Shown here: one piece after another, positions 24,191-32,018 of the stretch
Layout: each line of letters begins with the position of its first letter
Numbering within the stretch: position 1 is the first letter of the stretch
Source of the DNA: Deltaproteobacteria bacterium
Lineage (GTDB): Bacteria; Bdellovibrionota_B; Oligoflexia; Oligoflexales; Bog-1112
Assembly: GCA_020635195.1 (NCBI GenBank)
Contig: JACKAG010000008.1
Location: 1 to 64,000 of the forward strand
Direction: 5' to 3'
Length of the DNA: 64,000 bases
Translations under genes and position numbers: made by a program
Notes under the pieces: generated by a model
What the model saw: the letters and a program-made list of their open reading frames with translations, nothing else
What the model was told of the DNA's origin: nothing
The model's database searches: none

Positions 24191-25546
24191 TTACCGTGGA
24201 TTCTGAACGAACCATTCAACGAGATCGATTTTTGTCAGAATGTGGACAGGCCTGCGCTGCCGGTCAATCACGATGACATAGTCTGAGGTGCTGAGAAGCT
24301 CATGGACAGCAGCCAGTGGAGTCTCTTCATTCACAGATGGGATTTTTCTTGACATAACATCTCCGCAACGAATGCTGTCCTGCTGGTACTGTCCTGACAG
24401 CATGTAATTGAGAAGATCATTTTCGTGAAGCATCCCAGCCAGTACCTGTTCTTTTGTGACAGGGATCTGCGAAAAACCATTCTCTCTCATAATCTTAATA
24501 GCCTGGTAAGCATCATCATTGATATCCAGACAAACAGGAGGGGATTGGTTCAGACATCCTGCAAAATCCCGAACACTGCCCTCCGGGGCATCTGTGGCAA
24601 GAAAATGATGATCCTGCATCCACTTATCATCAACAAATTTACTGAGGTAATTACGGATACCATCCGGCAGAAGCACAACACAGTTTTCGTTTTTTCTGAG
24701 TGATTTAGCCTCATGGAGGGCAGCAAAAAGAGCTGCTCCGGAAGAGCCTCCACAGAGCAAGCCTTCATCTCTGATCAGTTCTCTGGCCAGAAGAAACGAC
24801 TGACGGTCTTGTGTTTTGACCCAACGATCAACAAGCTTTCTGTCAAGAACCTCCGGAACAAAATCGTAGCCAATGCCCTCAACTTTGTAAGTTCCGACAT
24901 CACCATCATCCGCTAAAACAGATCCCACCGGATCTGCCCCGATAATAAGACAGTCCGGACAGGCTTCTTTGATGCGTCTGGCCACGCCACTTATAGTGCC
25001 TCCGGTCCCTGCCCCCATGACGACCATGTGAACATTGTGATCCAGGTCATCGAGAATTTCCTGGGCCGTTCCATAATAATGGGCATCCGGATTCGCCGGG
25101 TTTGCGTACTGATCAAGAATGTGAGCATTCGGTAGCTGTTTCTGTAATTTTTTAGCCACACTGATATGACTTTCCGGGGCATCCCAGGCGGCTTCTGTTG
25201 GCGTCCGGATAATTCTGGCACCAAGAGATTCCAGAATAACCTGTTTTTCGCGACTCATTTTTTCCGGCATTGTGATGATAACATCGTAGCCTTTAACCGC
25301 ACCGGCCAGAGCCAGTCCGATTCCGGTATTTCCGGATGTCGGCTCGATAAGAGTATCTCCTGGCTTGATTTTTCCAGTCCGCTCTGCTTCTTCAATCATC
25401 CGGATTGCTATGCGATCCTTCACAGACCCACCCGGATTGAGGAATTCGCACTTTGCATAAAGGTTGCAGTCGAGTCTTGCTCCGATTCGGGTGAGAGGAA
25501 TCAGGGGTGTCTTGCCGATAGCACCAAGAATAGACTCCAGGATCAT
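24191..25546 (-). CDS. Cystathionine beta-synthase (PLP enzyme with two CBS domains)
   Basis: PLP enzyme of fold type II in transsulfuration: serine plus homocysteine to cystathionine, or cysteine synthase activity. In 451 residues: catalytic Lys in NPGGSVKDRIAIRM, substrate loop EPTSGNTGIGLA, phosphate-cradle GTGGTISGVARR, GGSSGAALFAAL; then a C-terminal pair of CBS modules (about 325-451: SPPVCLDINDDAYQAIKIM, CGDVMSRKIPSV) that may sense adenosyl ligands. No N-terminal haem domain as in animals. ATG 25546. No partner gamma-lyase is next to it. Cysteine synthase versus cystathionine synthase cannot be separated by eye, though the CBS pair favours the latter. Confidence 0.9.
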   Translation of the reverse strand: MILESILGAIGKTPLIPLTRIGARLDCNLYAKCEFLNPGGSVKDRIAIRMIEEAERTGKIKPGDTLIEPTSGNTGIGLALAGAVKGYDVIITMPEKMSREKQVILESLGARIIRTPTEAAWDAPESHISVAKKLQKQLPNAHILDQYANPANPDAHYYGTAQEILDDLDHNVHMVVMGAGTGGTISGVARRIKEACPDCLIIGADPVGSVLADDGDVGTYKVEGIGYDFVPEVLDRKLVDRWVKTQDRQSFLLARELIRDEGLLCGGSSGAALFAALHEAKSLRKNENCVVLLPDGIRNYLSKFVDDKWMQDHHFLATDAPEGSVRDFAGCLNQSPPVCLDINDDAYQAIKIMRENGFSQIPVTKEQVLAGMLHENDLLNYMLSGQYQQDSIRCGDVMSRKIPSVNEETPLAAVHELLSTSDYVIVIDRQRRPVHILTKIDLVEWFVQNPR

Positions 25547-25658
25547 ACACCCTCCATATCATTCTGATTCTATAGTCTATGCCATTATCCTACAGGAATC
25601 GTGGGAGTTACAAGCAGCGTATGTTAAACTAGGTCCGTTTGCTACGACGATTCAGGAG

Positions 25659-26012
25659 GTGTTTCTGAGTTCTGCTGTTTGCTATCATTGTCAAAATCGC
25701 TGGCATTATGATCCCCCGATGAGCCGCAGAGCCGTCTGCCCCAACTGCGGACAGGAGAGCCGGGTCTGTCTGAACTGTTCATATTACGAACCCAATGCAT
25801 TTCATGAATGCCGGGAATCTCAGGCAGAATGGGTCCGGGATAAAGAACAGGGGAACTTCTGCGGCTATTTTCAGTCGGCAGAAACACAGAAAGGTTTTGC
25901 CTCTTCTGAAGAGGAACAAAGCAGACGAGATCTGGAAAAACTCTTTGGCTCTGATCACGGCTCTTTGCCTCCACCCATGACCTCGCCTGAGGATCTGTTC
26001 AGAAAAAAATAA
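25659..26012 (+). CDS. Small zinc-ribbon protein of unknown function
   Basis: The product has two Cys-x2-Cys knuckles in a row (VCYHCQ, then VCPNCG) followed by VCLNCSYYEPNAFHECRE and NFCGYF, at least eight conserved-looking cysteines, and an acidic C-terminal tail. I recall similar proteins, with an invariant RDKE-x-x-NFC-x-YF block, in delta-type proteobacteria and spirochaetes, without known function. The start is unsure: GTG 25659 is adjacent to AGGAG, CTG 25665 has AGGAGG five bases before, and ATG 25719 would cut off the first knuckle. Overlap of longer frames with the cystathionine synthase start is unlikely. Probably cytoplasmic. Confidence 0.65.
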   Translation: MFLSSAVCYHCQNRWHYDPPMSRRAVCPNCGQESRVCLNCSYYEPNAFHECRESQAEWVRDKEQGNFCGYFQSAETQKGFASSEEEQSRRDLEKLFGSDHGSLPPPMTSPEDLFRKK

Positions 26013-26024
26013 ACCGATCTGTTT

Positions 26025-26993
26025 TCAGCGGATAATTTTGTCTGCCTCCTTCAGGACAGAAACCGGGAAGCTCAGTCCCATTTTGTCAGAAGCAAGTCTG
26101 AAATTCAGATACAGCCTGTTCTTCTCCACAGCCGCAACAGGCAGATCGCCTGCTTTCGCTCCCCGAAGAATCTGAGCGACCATTCTGGCTGTGAGCAGCC
26201 CGATCTCGTAGTGATCGGGTCCCATAGCAGCAAGGGCGCCGCTTTCTCCACTGGCAAGATCGGAAGCAAAAACAGGCAGATGATGCTGCTGACAGATCTG
26301 AAGAATGGTTCCCAGAGAGCTGATGACCGTATTGTCTGTGGGCAGGTAGAGGGCATCCGCCTGTTTACTGATCAGAGACTGGATTGCCGCAGCGATCTGT
26401 GATGACTGATTAATGCTTGTTATCAGGGGAGTCAGCCCGGCAGCTTTTGATTCCACCCGAAATATGTCCGCAACATGTACGGAGTTCGCCTCTCCTCCAT
26501 TAAAAAGGAACGCTATATTTCTGGCCCCGGGTTTCGTTCTGAGGATAAGCCGCAGATGTTCTCTGACCGGAGTACTGAGCATGACACCACTGATCTGGGC
26601 TCCGGGTTTTTCCAGGCTGGACACAAGCCTGGCTGAGAGCGGGTCTGTAACTCCGGTAAAAACGACCGGGATCAGGCTTTTTTTTGCGGCAAGATGCTGA
26701 GCAGAGGGCGTACTGATCCCCACGACGAGGTCAGGATGGCTACCGATGAACCTGCTGGCAATCTGCGCTGAAGTCACCATATTGCCATGAGCATTAAGGT
26801 ATTCAATGCTCAGACTATCCTGAGAAAACCCTTCCTTCTGATACAGTCCTTCTGTCAGCCCTTTGCGGATTTCATTCAGAGATGGGTGCTCAACAATCTG
26901 GGAGATGGCAACCCTGTATTGTCTGCTGTATGCAAAAGTGCTCAGGCAAAATATGAGGATTAAAATAATTTTATTCAGATATCGGATCTGCAT
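26025..26993 (-). CDS. ABC transporter substrate-binding protein (TrpX-like), orphan
   Basis: Periplasmic binding protein of the family related to the tryptophan/tyrosine TrpX proteins. From ATG 26993 (AGGATGG upstream) the product is 322 residues with a signal peptide (KIILILIFCLSTFAYS), then YRVAISQIVEHPSLNEIRKG, GSHPDLVVGISTPSAQ, PVVFTGVTDPLSARLV, and LYLPTDNTVISSL, all typical of this two-lobed fold. The usual partners, a permease and an ATPase, are not adjacent on either strand, so it either works with components elsewhere or as a sensor. A longer frame to 27113 lacks a ribosome-binding site. Confidence 0.85.
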   Translation of the reverse strand: MQIRYLNKIILILIFCLSTFAYSRQYRVAISQIVEHPSLNEIRKGLTEGLYQKEGFSQDSLSIEYLNAHGNMVTSAQIASRFIGSHPDLVVGISTPSAQHLAAKKSLIPVVFTGVTDPLSARLVSSLEKPGAQISGVMLSTPVREHLRLILRTKPGARNIAFLFNGGEANSVHVADIFRVESKAAGLTPLITSINQSSQIAAAIQSLISKQADALYLPTDNTVISSLGTILQICQQHHLPVFASDLASGESGALAAMGPDHYEIGLLTARMVAQILRGAKAGDLPVAAVEKNRLYLNFRLASDKMGLSFPVSVLKEADKIIR

Positions 26994-27322
26994 CCATCCT
27001 GTCCCCTGTTCTGCCATCCGCTGATCATGGCAGAGTGTGCTCGAAATCCTGACTTCCAGCGAACAGGCTGGCCTGATCCAAGATAAGGTTAATAAGAAAA
27101 AATAGCCAGACAATCTGCCTGATTCTTGTGTTCTGACGCCTGATGATAAGGGTGATGCTTCTGAAAAAGACAGATTATGACAGAACAGCCTTCCGAAATG
27201 ATTTAAAAAACATAGGATGAATCAACTTTTAATGGACACAAAGACGGATTTCGCATTTTCTCGTTTTCAGGATTATCCTTCCTTCACAGAAACTGTAGGG
27301 AAAGGCTGGAGGGGTCTGGTTT
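26994..27322. other. Divergent spacer before the GNAT gene
   Basis: About 330 bases between a leftward and a rightward gene. It should contain both promoters, but I see no convincing consensus pair and no RNA gene. Confidence 0.3.
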
Positions 27323-27928
27323 ATGCATTCTCCGGAACTTAGTGATCATTGCCTGCTCAGAGGGAAGAGGGGGCTTATGCTCGTCCCTGTACAACCGCGT
27401 CATGTACAAAAGCTGTTTGCTCTGCTGGAGGAAAGCCGGAGCTCTCTTGAATCATGGCTTCCCTGGGTCAGCCATATCAGAAAAGAGCAGGACCTGAGCC
27501 AGCTGATCCGCTACTATCGTCAGAAGAACCGGGACACCGGAGCCGTAACATTCTGTATTTTTTCTGATTCACTTCTTACCGGGGTAATAGGAATCAACCA
27601 GATTAATGTTGAGAACCATTCAGCCTCTCTTGGCTACTGGCTCGGAGAGCCCTTCAGAGGGCGTGGAATCATCAGGGAAAGTTGCTCTCTTGTGATTACA
27701 TACCTGTTCACAGTCCGCAATCTGAACAAAGTGATCATCCGCTGCGCCGATCACAACCGCAAAAGCCGGAATGTCGCCGAATCTCTTGGCTTCCGACGGG
27801 AAGCCATGCTCCGCGCAGGAGAGTGGGTGCATGGCAGCTTCGTCGATCTGTGGTCTTACGGTCTGCTGAGCCGGGAGTGGTCAGAAGATCAGCAGGCAAA
27901 CGCAGCTTCTTTTGCTGCTGACCTGTAA
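27323..27928 (+). CDS. GNAT acetyltransferase (RimJ/RimL-like)
   Basis: Acetyl-CoA dependent N-acetyltransferase of the ribosomal-protein type. In 201 residues: LESWLPWVSHI near the N-terminus (the WLPW pattern is typical of RimL/YdaF-like enzymes), VIGINQINVENHSASLGYWLG, the acetyl-CoA loop GEPFRGRGI, and NRKSRNVAESLGFRREAMLR. The final residues HGSFVDLWSYGLL are also characteristic. Substrate unknown. ATG 27323 follows GGAGGGG. Its stop lies inside a stem-loop that may end the transcript. Confidence 0.88.
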   Translation: MHSPELSDHCLLRGKRGLMLVPVQPRHVQKLFALLEESRSSLESWLPWVSHIRKEQDLSQLIRYYRQKNRDTGAVTFCIFSDSLLTGVIGINQINVENHSASLGYWLGEPFRGRGIIRESCSLVITYLFTVRNLNKVIIRCADHNRKSRNVAESLGFRREAMLRAGEWVHGSFVDLWSYGLLSREWSEDQQANAASFAADL

Positions 27929-27960
27929 GCAGCACTGCCGCTTACAGGCTGCGTTCTTTT
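27923..27960 (+). terminator. Stem-loop terminator candidate after GNAT gene
   Basis: CTGTAAGC (27923-27930) pairs with GCTTACAG (27940-27947); TTCTTTT ends the site. The stem includes the stop codon. Loop nine bases; stability moderate. Confidence 0.45.
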
Positions 27961-28080
27961 ACATAAAAAAAATCAACAGACAATTCGTATGTTAAAAGAG
28001 TCCGCAATTCTTTATTGCCACATAATCTATTGATTTTAATGAATAACTTACATGACAAAAAATAGCCGGGGCAAGGCCCT

Positions 28081-28109
28081 TTGTCTTGATGATGGGGCCG
28101 CCTTATTAT
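28081..28109 (+). promoter_or_regulatory. Promoter of the small membrane protein gene
   Basis: -35 TTGTCT (28081-28086), 17-base spacer, -10 TATTAT (28104-28109). The predicted transcription start, about 28115, coincides with the first base of the 18-bp hairpin, which would then form the very 5' end of the mRNA. Confidence 0.5.
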
Positions 28110-28113
28110 ATAT

Positions 28114-28160
28114 TATGCAACCCATTGAATTAATTTAACATCAATTCAATGGGTTGCATA
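28114..28160 (+). promoter_or_regulatory. Perfect 18-bp leader hairpin
   Basis: TATGCAACCCATTGAATT (28114-28131) and its exact complement (28143-28160) are separated by 11 bases. The Shine-Dalgarno GAGGAG begins three bases after the stem. No U-run follows, so a terminator is unlikely. Candidates: mRNA 5' stabiliser, translation control element, or DNA operator. Confidence 0.75.
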
Positions 28161-28176
28161 AAGAGGAGTATCACAC

Positions 28177-28797
28177 ATGCTAAAAAAAATAGCGATCCTC
28201 GCAACTGTCATTGCAACACTCATAACAGGAAATCTGCTTGCCGGAACAGAAAACACTCAGCTTAACTTCGATGAAAATAAAGCTACTTTTTCTTCTGAAG
28301 AAAGGGCCGAAACAGAAGAAGCAAGCAACCATTTAACAAAAAAAGCGAAACTCCTGAAACTCGTAAAACAATACAAAGTCGATTCACTACTATTGGCTAT
28401 CGGTTCTGCTTATGTTGCCAGTAAGACAGCCTGCGCAGCAGGCCATCCTGGCCTATCATCTCAGGCAGCACTTTTCACAGCATTCGGTGTCATGATACCG
28501 TTCGTAAATTTTGAATCCATCCCAATCCCCGGAATTGTCATAGCCTTAATCAAAGGGCCAGTTGCAGGTATTACTTTCGGGATCGGCGCGCTAACAGGTT
28601 CTTTTTTACGTAAAGTTGCGGATGAAGTGATCATGCCTGAAGATGATGCGCTTACTACGGAGAAGAACTCTCCGGACACGGCTGCTGCCATAAGCCTTTC
28701 TGTGCATCATAGTGTGTTGTCATCAGATGCAAACAAAACAGAGACAAAGCGCAATATTGTTCTTTCCTGGCCCCGAAAAAATAAGACCATTCTGTAA
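28177..28797 (+). CDS. Small exported or membrane protein of unknown function
   Basis: The 206-residue product begins with a typical signal peptide (KKIAILATVIATLITGNLLAG), continues with a charged, Glu-rich segment, then two or three hydrophobic segments (around 68-90 and 95-145, rich in Gly/Ala: SSQAALFTAFGVMIPFVNF; VAGITFGIGALTGSFL) and a polar tail. ATG 28177 follows GAGGAG. I do not recognise a family. Codon use is AT-richer than its neighbours and the gene sits beside tRNA-Val, which could mean acquisition by transfer. Expression probably depends on the striking leader hairpin at 28114-28160. Confidence 0.6.
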   Translation: MLKKIAILATVIATLITGNLLAGTENTQLNFDENKATFSSEERAETEEASNHLTKKAKLLKLVKQYKVDSLLLAIGSAYVASKTACAAGHPGLSSQAALFTAFGVMIPFVNFESIPIPGIVIALIKGPVAGITFGIGALTGSFLRKVADEVIMPEDDALTTEKNSPDTAAAISLSVHHSVLSSDANKTETKRNIVLSWPRKNKTIL

Positions 28798-28882
28798 AAA
28801 AGGCTGTCTGCGCAAAAGATCCAAAACGACAATGATATCTGTCAAAAAAACAGAGGCTTAAAAAGCCTTGTGACGAGATAAG

Positions 28883-28937
28883 CTTGTCTTTAATTTTCAA
28901 TTTTTTAACGGGAAAGACTAAAAGAAAAAAAGACAAG
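28883..28937 (-). terminator. Possible terminator of tRNA-Val
   Basis: CTTGTCTTT (28883-28891) and AAAGACAAG (28929-28937) can pair, 12 bases past the tRNA 3' end, with U-rich sequence inside the 37-base loop. Weak candidate. Confidence 0.3.
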
Positions 28938-28948
28938 GTTGAAAAAAA

Positions 28949-29025
28949 TGGTAGGGCTATCCAGATTCGAACTGGAGACCTCTGCGATGTCAACGCAACG
29001 CTCTAACCAACTGAGCTATAGCCCT
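28949..29025 (-). tRNA. tRNA-Val (GAC)
   Basis: On minus: acceptor AGGGCTA paired with TAGCCCT, discriminator A and encoded CCA at 28951-28949; D arm GCTC/GAGC; anticodon stem TTGCG/CGCAG with loop TTGACAT, anticodon GAC; T loop TTCGAAT. All arms form. It stands alone between a small membrane protein gene and ftsY. Confidence 0.95.
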
Positions 29026-29189
29026 GAATTGATCCTCTTCACGATCAGGAAGAGCATCGGATTGCCTTTCAGGATGGACTTCCTTTCAGAAAGTATCGTT
29101 TTTCACAAGTCTGTCTGAAGAAAATAAACCCCATCCTTTGACGGAGACCGAATGTATCGATTCCTCTTAGTACTGTCAAGACAAGATCA

Positions 29190-30362
29190 TCAGGCTGTTC
29201 CGAAAAGCGTCTGAAGATAGTCGTCTGCATTAAATTCTCTGAGATCACTGGCGGATTCCCCGACTCCGATATAGCGAACCGGAATGGAGAACTCATCACA
29301 GACCCCTATGATCACACCACCCTTGGCAGTCCCATCCAGCTTGGTCACAACAAGACCACTGAGAGAAACCATTTCGTTAAACGCCTTTGTTTGTGCAAAG
29401 GCATTTTGTCCTGTTGTCGCATCAAGAACGAGCCAGGTTTCATGAGGAGCTCCCGGGAGAGCTTTTTCTATGACTTTCCGGATTTTTGCCAGTTCTGCCA
29501 TCAGATCCTGTTTGCTGTGCAATCGTCCTGCAGTATCGACCAACAGGACATCTGCCTTGCGCGCGATGGCCGCCTGGACACCGTCATAGCTGGTGGCAGC
29601 AGGATCAGCTCCCTGTTTATGGGCTACCACTTTGATTTTCAGTCGTTCACCCCATATTTTCAGCTGCTCGATGGCAGCAGCTCTGTAGGTATCTGCGGCG
29701 CATAACAAGACTTTCTTTTCTTCCGCAAGGAAATGGGCAGCCAGTTTTCCGATGGTTGTTGTTTTTCCGACACCGTTGACACCAACAACCAGAATCACTC
29801 GGGGCCCTTCCGAGGGACAAACAGGATCACGCTCTGTTTTATGAAAAATTTCCAGGCTTTTTCCTATAAGGAGCTGACGAAGATCATCCCAGCTGGCCTG
29901 TTTATTCCTCAGATGATCTCCGATATGGGCTATTAATTTGTCCGTTGTGTTAATGCCAAGGTCCGCCCGAAATAAGACCTCATGAAGATTTTCCAGCGTC
30001 TCTTCATCGAGTGTTTTGTGACCCAGAGCCTTGCCAATGCCGGACTGCAAGGACGCCCGTGAACGGCTCATTCCTTCTCTGAGGCGAGTCAGCCATGTAT
30101 CCTGACTGACAGGTTGCAGGCCGTCTGAAGCCTCAGCTTCTGCAAGACTCTGCTCTTGAGCCTTCTGCATAGAGTCCGTCGAAAGAGCGCTTTCAGGAGC
30201 TGGTACTTGAATCCCGGAATGATCTTGCCTGCGTGACATCTTCCAGATCAAGCCTGACAGAAGAAGCAAAAGGAAGACACCAAGACTGATCCACAGAGGA
30301 AGTGGGTTCTTTTGTAAATAAAGGACAAACGGATGATGGCTCAGGGCTGTAAGTGCTTCCAT
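29190..30362 (-). CDS. ftsY: Signal recognition particle receptor FtsY
   Basis: GTPase receptor that docks SRP-ribosome complexes at the inner membrane. From ATG 30362 the product is 390 residues: an N-terminal transmembrane helix (about 21-42, PLWISLGVFLLLLLSGLIW), an acidic linker (about 50-85), the N domain, and the G domain with GVNGVGKTTTIGKLA (G1), DTYRAAAIEQLKIWGERL, DTAGRLHSKQDLMAEL (G3), TKLDGTAKGG (G4). The integral helix at the start is a feature of FtsY in several delta-type lineages. A start at 30485 would lie upstream of the apparent promoter (30481-30508), so I reject it. Confidence 0.96.
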   Translation of the reverse strand: MEALTALSHHPFVLYLQKNPLPLWISLGVFLLLLLSGLIWKMSRRQDHSGIQVPAPESALSTDSMQKAQEQSLAEAEASDGLQPVSQDTWLTRLREGMSRSRASLQSGIGKALGHKTLDEETLENLHEVLFRADLGINTTDKLIAHIGDHLRNKQASWDDLRQLLIGKSLEIFHKTERDPVCPSEGPRVILVVGVNGVGKTTTIGKLAAHFLAEEKKVLLCAADTYRAAAIEQLKIWGERLKIKVVAHKQGADPAATSYDGVQAAIARKADVLLVDTAGRLHSKQDLMAELAKIRKVIEKALPGAPHETWLVLDATTGQNAFAQTKAFNEMVSLSGLVVTKLDGTAKGGVIIGVCDEFSIPVRYIGVGESASDLREFNADDYLQTLFGTA

Positions 30363-30683
30363 ATGGTACAAGATCTCCTTTTTTGCTTGCGGACAGAAGG
30401 ATAAGTTGCGTTGCCATCCGGAACTTTCCCGGCTGTTTATACTTAGCAGACTCCTGATCTGAAGCTGTAAGCGGGAGTCTAACATAAAAACAACGATCTT
30501 CTTGTCAATCGTTCACAAAGAAACAATCAGCAGATTTTATTTTAGCTTGCAGAATCATAGGATAAGCGTAATCTGCGAGATGTCGCGTTTATTTCAAAGA
30601 GATGACCGAATAGGCGGGAAGCAGCGCTGCTGGGCACTTGGCTTACTAATTTCTTAATATTATGTATAAAATTCAGGGATAGG
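30363..30683. other. Divergent spacer ftsY / unknown operon
   Basis: About 320 bases. Holds the ftsY promoter (30481-30508). On plus a TATAAA at 30665-30670 sits close to the start of the rightward gene but without a clear -35. No RNA gene recognised. Confidence 0.4.
30481..30508 (-). promoter_or_regulatory. Promoter of ftsY
   Basis: Read on minus: TTGACA (30508-30503), 16-base spacer, TATGTT (30486-30481). Leader about 110 bases. Confidence 0.5.
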
Positions 30684-31382
30684 ATGCCTCTGTTTCATTT
30701 CCGGGCTGTGTTGATTCTGATGCTGTTGTTACTGTCCTCAGGCTTATACACCAGAAGTCTTCTCTATGGAGAAGAAGCTGACCCTCACCCCTGGGAAAAA
30801 TACACGCAAGGTTTCAGGAAGGATCATCACTTTACTTTAGCGCTGGGAAGTGGTGCGGGAACCTGGAATATTCAGCGATTTGGTGTCATTGAAAAGAAAC
30901 ATCAGCATGCTTCATCAGGATGGCTAACCTTTCAGTACGAATTTCATATTCAGATCTATAAAGGTTCTGGTTATTTTTTGGGGTCTTCAGCTGGCTATCT
31001 TTTTGAAAAATCAGGAGATTATATCTCCGCTCCTTCTGCCTGGCACTTGCCGGGATTGACAGGAGGTCTGGTTTATGAACACAGCCCGACTCTGCGCTTC
31101 CTCGTATTTCAGGCTGTTTATCTTGAAAGGCTGGATCATATGTCGACAGCATCTGCATCAGATTCTGCCGAATTAGATGCAAATATGTTATGTTTTCTGG
31201 ACGCCGCACTGGCAGCAGACTATTTTTTCAGCCTCGAGTTTGGATTGCGCGTCGAATACCACTACAGGAAAAGCTTTTATATGCCTCCTGCCGGATCAAC
31301 AGATAAAAAGCTTCCTGAAGGCATGTTGTTTGATAAGCAAGATCATTGGCTTGGGCTCGGACTTGTGATGCATACATTATGA
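30684..31382 (+). CDS. Exported beta-rich protein, possible outer-membrane barrel
   Basis: First gene of an unknown three-gene operon. The 232-residue protein starts with a signal peptide (VLILMLLLLSSGLYTRSLLYG) and then shows alternating hydrophobic/aromatic strands: HFTLALGSGAGTWNI, SSGWLTFQYEFHIQIYKG, YFLGSSAGYLFEKSG, TGGLVYEHSPTLRFLVFQAV, FSLEFGLRVEYHYR, ending in HWLGLGLVMHTL. Gly and Tyr/Phe frequency and the short C-terminal strand fit a small outer-membrane barrel, though the last residue is Leu rather than Phe. No family recognised. Its stop overlaps the start of the next gene (ATGA), so the pair is coupled. Confidence 0.6.
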   Translation: MPLFHFRAVLILMLLLLSSGLYTRSLLYGEEADPHPWEKYTQGFRKDHHFTLALGSGAGTWNIQRFGVIEKKHQHASSGWLTFQYEFHIQIYKGSGYFLGSSAGYLFEKSGDYISAPSAWHLPGLTGGLVYEHSPTLRFLVFQAVYLERLDHMSTASASDSAELDANMLCFLDAALAADYFFSLEFGLRVEYHYRKSFYMPPAGSTDKKLPEGMLFDKQDHWLGLGLVMHTL

Positions 31383-31963
31383 CAGGTTTCGTGCATGGTG
31401 GGCGTGTTTTGCAGAAAGAGACATGGAGAAGCAACAAAGAATCAGGAGCTTCTGCTCTTTTCAGAGGGCTGTGCCAGACAGCATCCCTGTTGATTTTTTC
31501 CGGCTGTATTCTGAGCAGCGAGCTTCCTGATGCAGGTGGAATTATCGAGTCAAATAAACAAACTCGTCCGGCCTGGAGCGAATTGCCTCAGGAGACTTTT
31601 ATCAGATCCGCAGATGGTTTGCGCTGTGTGTACTCCAGAAAATCCTTGATTTTTCTCCACTCTGCCCTGCTTCAGACAGAGAGACAGGCTCTTGATGCCT
31701 GCTCCCGCGCGCTGAAAAAGCAGCTTTCTGCTCAGTCAGAAGTATTACGCGGTATTCCTCTTCTACCAGGAAGAAGACACAAACCCTCGCATTCAGATGA
31801 AGCAGAGCTGAAAACGTTGCTGGCGATCAGGGATATCTACTATGAAGCAGGCATGCCTTCTTTACCGGGGAAACCGGTGCAGTATGAAGTCATGGTTCTG
31901 GTTGAGTTGACATCATCGGGCATTCCGTTTCAGCGATCTGAGAGAGGGGACCAGATGAGGTGA
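31379..31963 (+). CDS. Putative lipoprotein of unknown function
   Basis: The 194-residue frame from ATG 31379 overlaps the previous stop by four bases. A hydrophobic stretch ending SLLIFSGCILSS holds a lipobox-like LIFSGC, with an unusually long polar N-terminal segment of about 35 residues before it, so a later start is possible. The mature part includes FIRSADGLRCVYSRKSLIFL, a helical region with ERQALDACSRALKKQLS, and a strand-like end YEVMVLVELTSSGIPF. Two internal cysteines could pair. Not recognised. Likely works with the barrel-like protein before it and the large protein after it. Confidence 0.55.
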   Translation: MTGFVHGGRVLQKETWRSNKESGASALFRGLCQTASLLIFSGCILSSELPDAGGIIESNKQTRPAWSELPQETFIRSADGLRCVYSRKSLIFLHSALLQTERQALDACSRALKKQLSAQSEVLRGIPLLPGRRHKPSHSDEAELKTLLAIRDIYYEAGMPSLPGKPVQYEVMVLVELTSSGIPFQRSERGDQMR

Positions 31964-32018
31964 TTTCATCTGGCAGGATTGTGCTGAAAAAGAGACATGC
32001 GATCATAGGTCATAAGTC

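Noticed and set aside
28114..28160. Reading the 18-bp hairpin as a transcription terminator
   Set aside because: No U-run follows, and it lies immediately before a strong ribosome-binding site and coding start.
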